NCBI RefSeq assembly: GCF_014851395.1
Contig: NW_024041039.1
Location: forward strand, 10,690,417-10,754,416
DNA from: Micropterus salmoides
Taxonomy: Eukaryota > Chordata > Actinopteri > Centrarchiformes > Centrarchidae
Length of the DNA: 64,000 nt
Direction of reading: 5' to 3'
The notes beneath the pieces are model-generated. The model was given only the letters and a program-made list of their open reading frames with translations, ran no database searches and was not told where the DNA came from. This document shows positions 1 to 10,600 of the stretch, one piece after another; the stretch's first letter is position 1, and the number at the start of each line of letters is the position of its first letter. The position numbers were made by a program, and so were the translations under genes.

Positions 1-523
1 TCTGAATAGGGGTGTGTGTTTGTCTGATTGTGGCATGTATGTTTGGAATGTCGAGTCATGACTACAGGTTGCATGGTCTCTTTTGTTTCAGATCGTCTTT
101 GTCCTCTCTATCTTTCTCTTTCTCTCTCTCTCCCTGTATTTGTTCCTCACCCTCTCTTCGCTGAAGCCCCCTGCGAAGTTGCGTGAACGTTTCCTGTCCT
201 ACTTGCTGGTTTAGTACTCACAGCTTGACTGACACTGCCATAGCACTTGTGTGTTTCGGTCTGATAATGGTAGCTATGGTATTGCATGCTGTTGCCAAAC
301 TAATCACCATTTATTACCCCATATTATACAATTCTTCCCTTTTCACACATCTGTATCAGGCTCTTGCTACAGAACTACAGCACAACTCGACATGTTGTAG
401 TCTATCAGCAACAGGCCTTTGACAATTAGAACATTATTCCCATTTTAGTGTGATTTATTTTTTTATTAACATCTGTGTGTCTTTTTCTTTCCTCCCATGT
501 CTCCACCTCCCCTTCCCCTCCAG
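1..523 (+). other. ttbk2: TTBK2 intron (3' part)
   Basis: No coding exon is supported here. The stretch is T/C-rich with several pyrimidine tracts. It ends in a good polypyrimidine tract and AG acceptor at 522-523, directly before the TTBK2 exon. Short open frames in it have no recognisable protein content. Confidence 0.6.
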
Positions 524-2671
524 TTGACAGCTCAGCGTCCCTCTGTGCTTTCCTCCCAGTCAGGATCAGACAGTGCCCCACAGTGCCTCCTGCTGGAGAG
601 GCATGGTGAAGCTGAAACTGAGGCTCAGCAGGTCCAGGAGCGTACAACAGACATCAGCTCCCCCCAGGACCATGTGCTTACCCATCCAGGGACACCCACA
701 GACCCCCTGGCTGAGATGCTGGTCAATGGAAACAACCACGCCAAAGCTCAAAGCCCTGTGCCAAGCCACGTGTCTTCCCCACGCTCCCCCCATTCTCCAC
801 GCTCGCCTCCTCCGCGCACGCCTTCCTCCCCATGCTCTCCACGCTCCCCTCACAGTGCTGTGTTTGCCAATGGCCACTTCTCCCCTCCTGTTAATGGCCA
901 AAGGGATTTAAGTAACGGAGCATTCTCCAAGATGAAAGACGCTGAGAATGATTATGGCCACAGTCCCTGTGACACAGAGCCTCAGCTAAGAGAGAGCAGA
1001 GAAGTGAATCAGGCCCCAGATGACACTAGTGGCCCAACCTCCTCCTCCCCGGCTGCTCCCCGTAAGGACCCCAGCCGGAGGCAAAGTCGCATCCCAGTCC
1101 TGGAGCCTTCCAGACTGCTGGAGCTCCCTCCTCCAGGGTCTGCGAAGGAGAAGCTCCTGCAGAAGAAAGCTAGCCACCAGGGCCTGGTCCCCTCTCCCAC
1201 TGCCTCGCCATCCCTCTCTGATAGGCGTGGCCCCATGGTGGCCTCCCTTGCCAGGGACCCGCTGTCCTCAACCTCTGACCGTTCTCAGGAAGAGGACTCT
1301 CTTATGGGCTCCCGTTCGGACCGCCAGGGAGACGATGCTCCTTCCCTGTCCTCCTCCTCCAGCCCTCTGTCCCGAAAGAGCAGAATCCCTCGTCCTGTTC
1401 ATTCAGCTTCTTCCGCTGAGCAGCTGGCTGCCCAATTCCTGCCACGGCCACCTCCTGGAAAGCCACCTTGCCGCCCCACAGTGGAGGGCAGGTAATATTT
1501 TGCTTTCATGGATCAAAAATTGATTAATTCCCAAACCATTATTGTTTTCAAGGCATGTATGATGAACATTATGAAAGAAAAAGCATGCAAGAAAATGCAT
1601 TAAATTCACTGGTTGATTTTTGTTGTACATTATGGATAATTAATTTGCTTTCTTGCTGATAGTGAGATGAGACGATTGATACCACTCTCGGGTCTGTATG
1701 CTAAATATAAAGCAATAGCCAGCTGGTGATTAGCTTAGCTTAGCAGAAACACTAAAGCAGGGGTAAACAGCTAGCCTGGCACTGTCCAAAGCTATAAGAA
1801 ATCTGCCAAGTAATACGTATCTTGCTTGTTTAATTTGTACTGTGCTGGAACTATTCCTTGGTTAGGCGAAGTGACTTTGTGGAGCCTTCCTGGCCCAGGA
1901 ATATTATCTGTAAAACCACAACTTCTTGTATTTACATTTCTGTTTATGTACAAATTAAAAATATGCGTTAATATGTGTAAATTAGTCAAATTTGGGAAGC
2001 GTTTTTTTACTTTGGACAAAGCAAGGCTAGCTGTTTCCCCTAGCTTCCAGCCTTTATGGTAAGCTAAGCTAGACAACTGCTGACTGGCTTAGCTTTGGAA
2101 ACTGACACGGATCCTCTCGTCTCTCTGCAAGAAATTTGATTCATCACATTGTTCCCTGGTTTGCTTTGAAATATATGAGTTGGCTCTTATTCATAACCTG
2201 CCCTGCTTTTTGTACCCACTTAGGCTTAGGCGTTACCGCATTCGAGCTGGCAGCAACAGTGACTCAGACCTCTTGACATGCCTTGCTCAGCTGATGCATG
2301 GTTCCCGAGGCTCCCCCCTTCACCACCGCTCCTCAGCTCAACACGGGGGCTCCAGGATGGGCATCTGCAGCCTGACGAGCTCTCCGCACCACCATCGCAG
2401 CTCTAGCGCATCCCCACGCAGCTCCTCCTCCCTGCAGCGCTCCGTCAGCTCCTCGCCCTCCCGCCACGAGCACCGTGGCGGCGGTGGAGGGGGCTGCCTG
2501 GGCCGCAGCCGCTCGCCCCCAAGCTTTTCTGGCTCGCCACCTCCCCGCCGCTTCTACCCTCACCACCAGGAGACTTGCTGTAGCCGCCAGGCCCGCACAG
2601 GCCCATTCCACCTGCCCAGGGGGAAAGTCTGTAGCCGAGAGGGCAAGTGCTCCAGCAAGTTGAGCAGATAG
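524..2671 (+). CDS. ttbk2: Tau-tubulin kinase 2, C-terminal two exons (5' part outside window)
   Basis: TTBK2 is a casein-kinase-1-like Ser/Thr kinase. It is recruited to the mother centriole to start ciliogenesis and also acts at microtubule plus ends. Only the non-catalytic C-terminal tail is here. Exon A is 524-1491 (acceptor after CTCCAG, donor GTAATA, phase 2). Exon B is 2224-2671 and ends in TAG. Together they encode 471 residues. Exon A is rich in Ser-Pro (SPRSP repeats around 770-850) and holds two SRIP motifs (1085-1096 and 1379-1390), which match the SxIP motif that binds EB proteins. Exon B starts with RYRIRAGSNSDSDLLTCL, is rich in Ser, His and Gly, and ends CSSKLSR. The kinase domain lies upstream of the window. 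Assignment rests on this tail plus the CDAN1 and STARD9 neighbours, which accompany TTBK2 in human. The paralogue TTBK1 is the main alternative. Confidence 0.82.
1662..2130. repeat. Fold-back MITE-like element in the last TTBK2 intron
   Basis: The two ends are inverted copies of each other over about 130 bp. For example, TTAGCTTAGC and AAACAGCTAGCCT on the left reappear as reverse complements on the right (AGGCTAGCTGTTT, AAGCTAAGCT). The element fills most of the 732-bp intron 1492-2223. No transposase frame is visible, so it is non-autonomous. Edges are approximate. Confidence 0.7.
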
Positions 2672-2895
2672 TTGCCCACCAGGTTGCGCTGCCACAGCAG
2701 AGGACGGGAAGACTCCCATTATGATAGGGTGGACCGCAGTAGGGATAAAAGCCTGAGTCTTCCTGTATAATTAAAAAAACATCTTGTATCCCCATTTTCG
2801 CTGTCCGTCTGAGACTTACACTTGTCTCGTCGTTTCCCACTGTTCTCTTCACTATTTGCACACAGGGTTTGTTATTCATTTATGTGCCCAGCTTT

Positions 2896-3183
2896 AAAGG
2901 GGCACTCCAGCAATTTTGTATTGCACATCTAAAAAGTTGCTGGACTTTTGAGAGGCAGTCTTGAAAAAGAATGAATCTGAGATATCCGAACCTTTAGTCT
3001 GCTAAGCTCCAAAAATGCTGGCTCCTACATTTCCCATTATGCAACAAGACTGCGTCTTTCATCACGGCCCCTCTATCTTGTAAGTGCCCACTTCTTTCAA
3101 TCCCCATGTCTCCAGTTTGTAAAGAAGGCTGAAGGCGAGTAAACTGACCTTTATGTGTTAAAATCTGTGGAGTGCCCTTTTAT
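2896..3183. repeat. MITE with terminal inverted repeats inside the TTBK2 3' UTR
   Basis: The left end reads AAAGGGGCACTCCAGCAATTTT. The right end is its imperfect reverse complement (AAAATCTGTGGAGTGCCCTTTTA). The 288-bp element has no open frame and is a non-autonomous DNA element type common in teleosts. If the UTR call is right, it is transcribed as part of the TTBK2 mRNA. Confidence 0.65.
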
Positions 3184-6100
3184 AACTTATCAAACAAGCA
3201 ATGTTGACATGTCAGGGTCCTCATTTTATTTATATTATCATGTTGTAGAGCAAAATAATATAGCTGTAAAATGTAGACAGTAATTTCCTAATGCAGGCAT
3301 TACTATAATACATAATCAATAGTTGGTTGGGCCAGTGGGCACATAAATAAATCATTTTCCTGTTTATTCATCTTCATCCATCCTGCACCACCACATAATG
3401 TAACTTATTTATCCTTAGTATTAATGCACTTGATTATACTGACGGAGTATCAGTATAGCTGATCACAACTTAATAAAATTTTGGCCTGGGGTTGATTCAG
3501 TTGTCTCCTCTGTATTTGGAGATGGCAGGCAGGGTATAATATTTACTTTATGCTAATAATGTGTTAGCATAAAGCCAGAATTTGTGTACAGTTGTATTTA
3601 TTGAGATATTTATTTTGATGCTTAGCGATGCTTAGGACTCCTGCCCTCTTCTGTGTGATGTTGTATGTATGGTTGTTGGTTTTGTGTCACTCACATTAGT
3701 TTTTAAATGTTTAATCGAAGGGTTCACTCCAAAGTGACCCTTTTATACAATCAATCATGTAAAGTGCGTGAGGACACACACCTTTTTGTGCCTACTGTGT
3801 TGCTAAGAGGGAATCAAAATGTACCCTGAAGGAAGGGATTACAAGTTAGGATTGTGAAAACTTTTTAGAGCTGAAGGCATTGATGGAACGTGTGTTTTCC
3901 AGTAGTGGTAGCTGTAGCAGCAGTAGTAAGCTTAAACAACACAAGGTACATTACTGATGAGTAATGTTCAGACACAGATGTTTGTCTCAATGTGTGCCTT
4001 GGCACTTTGGGCAGCTCAAGGATTCTCTTTGGTTTATTTGTAATTAGAAAAAAAGGAGCCAAAAACAAACTTGTGCCAGCCGTTATAAGACGACCCTTTT
4101 TACCAGTATTCTTTTATGTAGAAAAGGTAGCAACACAAATGTTTATAAATCAAACACAATTTGAGCAGCAGTTTACTTGATGACAGAGTAGCCATTCTTT
4201 GTAATTACGAAAAGGAAATATTTCAAGTGACACCTCACTTAACTGTCCTGTACGCCAGGTCAGTGTTGGAGATAAAACGTCGAAGAAATGTGAATTTCAG
4301 ACCTCAAACAACATTTTGTCAAATGTTATTAGAAAATGGAGGCCATATGTACACATATTTCTCACACCAAAATGATGTTCCATGCTTCCATGTGCAAGAA
4401 TGTTTTGGTTATTTTTGTTTGTTTCTCCTGAGCCAGAGAATAATGACACAGTATATTTGTGCACAAGGCAAAGAATTAGAGTATTTGTTTGTGTTTAATT
4501 TAGTTAGGATTCCTCACTGAAACTCTCCTCCACAACCTCCTCCCACTCCTCTGCTTGTAAGATACTGTACAATAACTCCAGCTTCCTCCCAATGCTACGC
4601 TTTGCATGCTCAACACAGAAAAAAAAAAAATCAGAATCAACTACTGAGTAAAAAGCTGCATACAGCTTCCCATCACACAGCATCTATCTTGTGAAGATTT
4701 AAACTTGGCAGTGACTTCATTACCTGCTGGGTGAGCCGTTTTAATTTCTGTGCATCTGCGTATTTTCTCTGACCCATCTTTCACTGATCCTCTCCCCCAC
4801 CTGTTGACGAGTTTTCTGTGCTTCCTGCACTGACTTGGGATGATTGTGTTGCTGTTGGAATGATAGACAGTATTTTTATCAGTGCAACTACCTGACATGA
4901 TGCACATAAGAATTACCAGAAAGAAAAGAAAAAGGAGAATAGACTGTGCTGCGTTTTAAGCACTACTGTAGGAAACAGCAGCAGTTGAAAGATAAATATC
5001 AGTCATAGCCTTTATGGGATTATGGCTATACACATGGAGAACGGAAAAAACTAATCACATTGCCAAATATTTTGATAAATTTTGCAGATGTGGTTTGACT
5101 TGATAAATATTGGAGGGAATACAGACTGAATGGGTGAAATTGCTTTGTAGATATGAAATGTGCTGTTTCGTCTGACTCCTGCAGATCTTGCAGATACCTA
5201 CGCTAGCCTCGCAGAGCAGCTATGATGACTCATCCTGAAGGCAGACAGCGTTCAGTCAGTCAGTCGCCTTAATGTATCTTCTCTGCCCCTCTGTGCGTAG
5301 CGAGGGATGACTGAGCCTTGTCTGTGTTGGAGATCATTCCACTCTTAGGCCAAGCCATGCCTTCCTATCACTTCTCTCCTGCCTGTGAATGGCATGTACT
5401 ACCATGCCAGTCAGTGTGGTGAATATATCCCATCTGAAATCAGTGCTGTCAGACTCTTGTGCTTACAAAGCTGCGCTTCGACTGGAGAGCTCGCTGTTTT
5501 TCTGTGAGAATGCTTGAGCCTTTTATTGATTGACTGGAGAATTTCAGGGTTCAGTATTCAAGGTGTGTTTGTTAGGGTGATAAGTGTATGCTCTCAAACA
5601 GGGATGTGCAATTTTGACACGTCGCCAGCAATCAATCTTTGAATTCTCCCTCTTTCAACTCTCTATTTCAGGCTCACCGATTTCAAGATATTTCAAGCTT
5701 TCAAAGTTTAGAACGCTGTTGTGCAGACTTTTAATATGTACCTGTAAAATATTCAAAGTAATTATTTAAATAAAAATAATTATTGTAAAACCATAACTTA
5801 TATGCTAACAGGCTTCGGTGGAAGGGAGGAACAGACACTAAACAGTGCTGCTGGTTTTAGAAGATAATCAGATTCTTATTATGTTTTATTTTCATAATTA
5901 TTGCACATAAGTGGTGTGTAGCTGTAGTACTAGTGATACCTTCCAGATGAATTTTTCTTTGTCACTTTTTTTAAAGTGGCCTGCTCATAGAAAGGTGTCA
6001 TATTTATAGTAGCTTGTCGGAATTTGTGGTTACAGATACCATACGCCAATAGAACAAACCCAGCTGCTTTATTTTATTTTAAAAGGTGAAATAGAAACTA

Positions 6101-6466
6101 ATAAAGCCTTGGTGTGCACTAGTACACTTCTCATGTCATAGCATTGGATTACTTGTTAGTAACTTATAGATACTTGACTGAAATGATTTAATGTGACATT
6201 TGCTTATTTGCTGATCCATCATTTTGACTTCAATTGTTAGAAATTTTTAATGGTTGATATTTTTGTGTTGTAATGTATGTCATGGTTTTGAAATGTAACT
6301 GTACAGTCTCAAGGAAAGAATGTAACAAGTGGGAGTTTTGCATTGTATATAACTGTAATTATTTATGTTTATTCTATCATTTGTATCATATCAATGCCTT
6401 GTACAGTGTTTTTGTTCTTTTTTGTTTTAAAATTATTTTGTATTTTATTTTTATAAACTGGTTATA

Positions 6467-6472
6467 AATAAA
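6467..6472 (+). terminator. ttbk2: Poly(A) signal of TTBK2
   Basis: AATAAA, in the context TTATAAATAAAATACTC, lies about 20 bp before the likely cleavage zone (about 6490) and follows a TG/T-rich stretch. It is the last strong signal before the CDAN1 promoter. Confidence 0.55.
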
Positions 6473-6795
6473 ATACTCATTCCGCATGCAGACAGAATCT
6501 TGTGAAAGGTTTCTGTTTTTAATCTTGAAATGTTTGGGCACTGGAGGAGGACACAAAGGTTGTAATAGGGCGGTTTAACTGTATGCTGTAACCTAAATCA
6601 ATTAAATATTCCTAAATCAAGGGTATCAAACTGATCCGGCCCTGGTTTTATGCAAATCAATTTCTTTAGTATCCCCACTTTGATCTTCACTAAGTTTCAT
6701 TATTAAGCAGAAAAATTAAGAAAAATTAAGCATTTTTTAATGGAGTTTAATGTGACTGCTACCTATCTCATCTGCCATGACAAAGCAACCATTCT

Positions 6796-7291
6796 CAGTG
6801 TTGGGAAGGTTACTTTTGAAATGTAATAGATTAACGATTACAAGTTACCCTATTTAAAAGGTAATAGCAGTTTTTCAATAGTACTATTATAGTTCTATTT
6901 CAATTACTTCATTAAAGTAATGTAACTTCTTACATTTAATTACTTTTTGATTACTTTTCTAAATTTCTAATGAATGTTTTCAGCTGTTTACCATTTTCAA
7001 AAGACAGCTTGAGAGGCAATTTAACTGCCATATGGGTAGCATTGCAAATTCAAACATGAGAACCAATTAAAAGCATCAGAATAGCATCAAACTTACAAAA
7101 CGACTGTGGCTGGAAATAGCAAAAAACAAACAAACATGCAAAGCAACAAAATAAATTTTTTTCAGTAACCTCCAATGTAATCATGAACATTTTCATGAGT
7201 AACTGTAATTTCATTACACATTTTTTCCATTAACATGTTGCAATTAAATTACGTAAATAAATTTCATGTAACTAGTTAATCCCTAACACAG
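6796..7291. mobile_element. Non-autonomous hAT-type MITE with perfect 8-bp target duplication
   Basis: The element starts CAGTGTTGGGAAGG and ends CCTAACACAG, so the two termini are imperfect inverted repeats. The octamer ACCATTCT flanks it on both sides (6788-6795 and 7292-7299), the target-site duplication length typical of hAT transposases. Internal sequence is AT-rich and non-coding. It lies between the TTBK2 poly(A) site and the CDAN1 promoter. Confidence 0.8.
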
Positions 7292-7499
7292 ACCATTCTA
7301 CATGAAGCAACCTCAGCAGCGTAACTCTACTAAACATGTAAAGCAAAAATACAGGTATGTGGGTTTTTTTCTTCAGTGACAGTTGAAATGTATTGAAGAG
7401 AAAAAAAAACACAACTCTGGACAATTTTCTATCCAAGAGCTAGAGAGTTAGGAGAACAACCTATCCAGTAGGTCCCACATGTTTCCAGTTTGAGACACC

Positions 7500-7637
7500 T
7501 GCTCTATATCTTTATTTAAAGAAAGGACTGTCATCTTGTCAACGTCGTTGGCAAACGTCATACGCAGTACGCGTGTGCGTACACACTGGCCCCGCCCCGC
7601 TTCCCTCAGTCCTTTAGCCGCGCAGCGCCTCACCAGA
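7500..7637 (+). promoter_or_regulatory. cdan1: CDAN1 promoter and 5' leader, CpG-rich
   Basis: A local rise in GC and CpG breaks the AT-rich intergenic DNA. A GC-box-like CCCCGCCCCGC lies at 7590-7600. The start codon itself sits in ATGGCGGC, a YY1-like core. No TATA box is evident, as expected for a housekeeping-type promoter. The transcription start cannot be placed from sequence. Confidence 0.55.
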
Positions 7638-10600
7638 ATGGCGGCTCTTTTGGAATCTCTTCTGCTGAAGAAAGCGGATGTTAATACGGTCTTGGACTGG
7701 CTGAAGAATGTTGAGGTTGGTCCGAAGTGATTAGTTGCCACAGGAGTGAGACACCCGATACGCACTTGCCTTAGTATAGCGTGTTTTATGAGATGACATA
7801 GCTCACAACTGATTGTAAACAAAACTTTTAGCTGGAGAGCTAGCGAGCTATGTTAGCTACAGTCCGGATGGGATGGACTCCAGACTACGTTGTCAACTTC
7901 CCTATAAGTCAAGAGAAAATCTTTCACTAAAACAGATTATAACTTACTGTAGCTGCTTGCTACTGTTATTATTAATACTGTCTGAAGAGGGCTGTGCAGG
8001 TTAGCAGATGTTTGTCAGCGCATTGTTAGCTAGGTCAACTGGCAATTTTCTGCTGAAATGCCAGAAGCTGTCCAGCAAAACATTTAATGACCTAGTTAAC
8101 TTACTCTCTATATTCCAAAACCAATAGGTGATCACAGTCCTGCGGTTATCCATAACGCACAAATTAAACAGGTTTGCTCATTTAGGTACTTGGGGATTCA
8201 CTCTGATAATATACTCACCTGGCAAATGTATGTTTTGATAGCCTGTACACCAGACTCCAGATGAGATTATACTTGCTGAGGACGGGGTGGACGAGAAACG
8301 TATGCTTATGTTCAGGCAGTGCTGTAAAGTCTGATAAAATACGAATGATAGAATACAGGCATGGTATGGCAGTCTTATCTGTGCAGTCTAAATCCAAACT
8401 GGCTCAACTCACAAAGACTGCCATGAACATAATGGGTAGGGAAGAAGACGACCCCTCCAAACAATTTATGGGCAGTCATGTTCTAAGAGGAGCACAGAGA
8501 ATTCTTGACCATCCATCCCATGTCCGTCACTCTGAGTACGAGCTTTTACCAGCAGAATATTGTTTTAATAATTGATTTGTGCCCTTTTTGAATAGCTTTT
8601 TCATAAAAAGTCTGTTACAGACTTAAAATAGTCTATGTGCAATATACTTCTACCTTCCTGTGTAATACTGTTAGGAGTGCAATAGAGGGGTTTGAGCAAT
8701 AATTGTGCAATGTGGCAACTTGGTAAATAGTTTTTTTCGGATGTCTGTTTTTCTGTTAAATTTAAATGATTTATTGTTTGTAATATGCAGTATGACGGAG
8801 CCCAAAATGAATTTCCCCACACGGACAATAAAGTATATCGTGTTGTATTTTGTGTTCATCATGGATTAGATAGCATTGATCATCTGTGCGAATTAAGCTT
8901 TATACATATTCTATTTGTCACAGTCCATTTTCCAACAGTTATGTCTCTCTTTTCAACAGGAAGTTGAGAGGCTGGCATTGGGTGAACCCGGGGTGGCCGT
9001 TCACAAACAAGAATTTGTCCCATTTCTTTTAAACTTTCTGAGAGAGCAGAGCAGCCGAGCACTAACTCATGGCCCTGCAACGCCGGCCAAGACCCCCAGC
9101 TGCCCCAGACCTGCTGCACAGACGCAGGGCTTCACTGACCGGAGAGGTTGCAGGTCTGCTGGTGGCGGAGCTGGTTCCCGGAGTGCCAGCCGGGTCCAGC
9201 TGTTTTCTCCTGCCTCCTCTGTCTCACCTGGATCAGAGTGGGATGCTTCTGGTCAGTCGGGGTCCCACTGTCTGAGTGGGGTCAATGCCTTCAGCAGTCC
9301 CTCGTTTACTTCAGCATGGAACACCTCCTCCAGGCCTTCAGGCTCTGAGCGCCGCTCTGGCCATAGGATCAGTCTGGGGGACTACATAATTTCTCCTTCT
9401 GATCTCCAGCAGAGTCCCACTGTCCAGTCACAGAAGGGCCGCAGGAGAGGCGGTGGCAGCCTGACAGTGGGGGGACAAGGGAAACACGGAGGAGGGCGTG
9501 GAGGACATCAGAGTGATGAGATTGGACGGTGGGAGAGTGGGGGGAGGAGGTCAGGTAGAGGAGGAAACAGTAAGATAAGCCAACAGGTTTCACCTCCATC
9601 TGTGGACCAGCTCAACTTCAGCAACTTGGAGGACTTCCCTCCTGTTGGGTCATCACCCATTTCACCCGCGTGAGTCCACCCAACTCTCAGTTAAACAAAA
9701 GTCAACACTGACTCATCATTGATTTTCACATTTTTGTAACAGTTTTCACAACACATTTTCCTTCAGGGCATCCAAACCATCTAGAAGAATAAACCCAACA
9801 CCAGTCGGTGCTGAGCGGCCACACTCCAAACCAAAGACCTGCTTCACCTCCACCCCATTCAGTAAACCCTCTACTCCCCCGTTAGTTGCAGAGGCTCTTG
9901 AGGGGTCAGTGACAGTAGGCAGTCCTCTGAGTCTGCAGGAAGAGAGGGAGCTACTAAAGAGGGAAAAGTACGTGCACACGAGAAATGATTCTACTTATTC
10001 TGATATGAAAATTGACCTTTCATTTTATGAGTTTAAGGAGTGGAAGAAATGGCAGGTTTTTGACCTTTGACATGCCTTCTGCTGTTTGTCATTCTACATT
10101 ATAGAAGAATATATATATATATTGAAATTAATATTCGATACACCCATTATGATACTATTATTTTACAGATTTCTGCACATATATCACAATATCTTGTTTC
10201 TTTCTTTCCTCATTAATAATTAATATTCTTTTGGCTTCACTGCAGCATCACTTGCTCCTCATCTTAGTTTCTATGCTGTTTCTTGTCTTGTTTTTAGGAC
10301 AAAGCGTGCCCAGCAGATTGGCTCTCCTCTGCCGTCCTCTCTGGACCCTTGCACCCCTACCAAGACTGGGCCTAGGGCGGGGTCTAAAGTTACACCAGAT
10401 CTGCAGACACCCTGTCCAGAACCATCCAAAGTCACCTTCTCTTTGGAACTGGATCTCCTGGCAGACCTGTACTGTACCTGCATTTCTGGTAAGTGGTCAC
10501 AAGGCGGCATTACTGTGCTAGGTATAGAAATTGTGTGGGGGGGAAGGTAAATTTAATGTATTTATATATCACTTTGTAAGATAATTAAATACATTTACAG

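Larger units (their letters stand above)
2672..6490 (+). other. ttbk2: Probable TTBK2 3' UTR
   Basis: From the stop codon to a canonical AATAAA at 6467-6472 there is no coding exon. The sequence is AT-rich, with TGTA/TTTGT-type 3'-end sequence near 6260-6460 and a T-rich stretch downstream. A 3.8-kb UTR is plausible for TTBK2, but transcript evidence would be needed to exclude an earlier poly(A) site (weaker AATAAA-like strings occur upstream, for example near 3470). It contains a MITE at 2896-3183 and a poly-A run near 4619. Confidence 0.5.

Noticed and set aside
183..422. 79-codon open frame at the window start
   Set aside because: It lies in a TTBK2 intron, has no homology and is low in complexity near its ends.
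5184..5224. Possible alternative TTBK2 terminal exon (acceptor TCCTGCAG, frame DLADTYASLAEQL then stop)
   Set aside because: The frame needs phase 1, but the preceding TTBK2 exons end in phase 2 or a stop. No homology is recognised.
8258..8575. 104-codon open frame as a host gene
   Set aside because: Its sequence is the C-terminal part of a LINE ORF2 with frameshifts around it.
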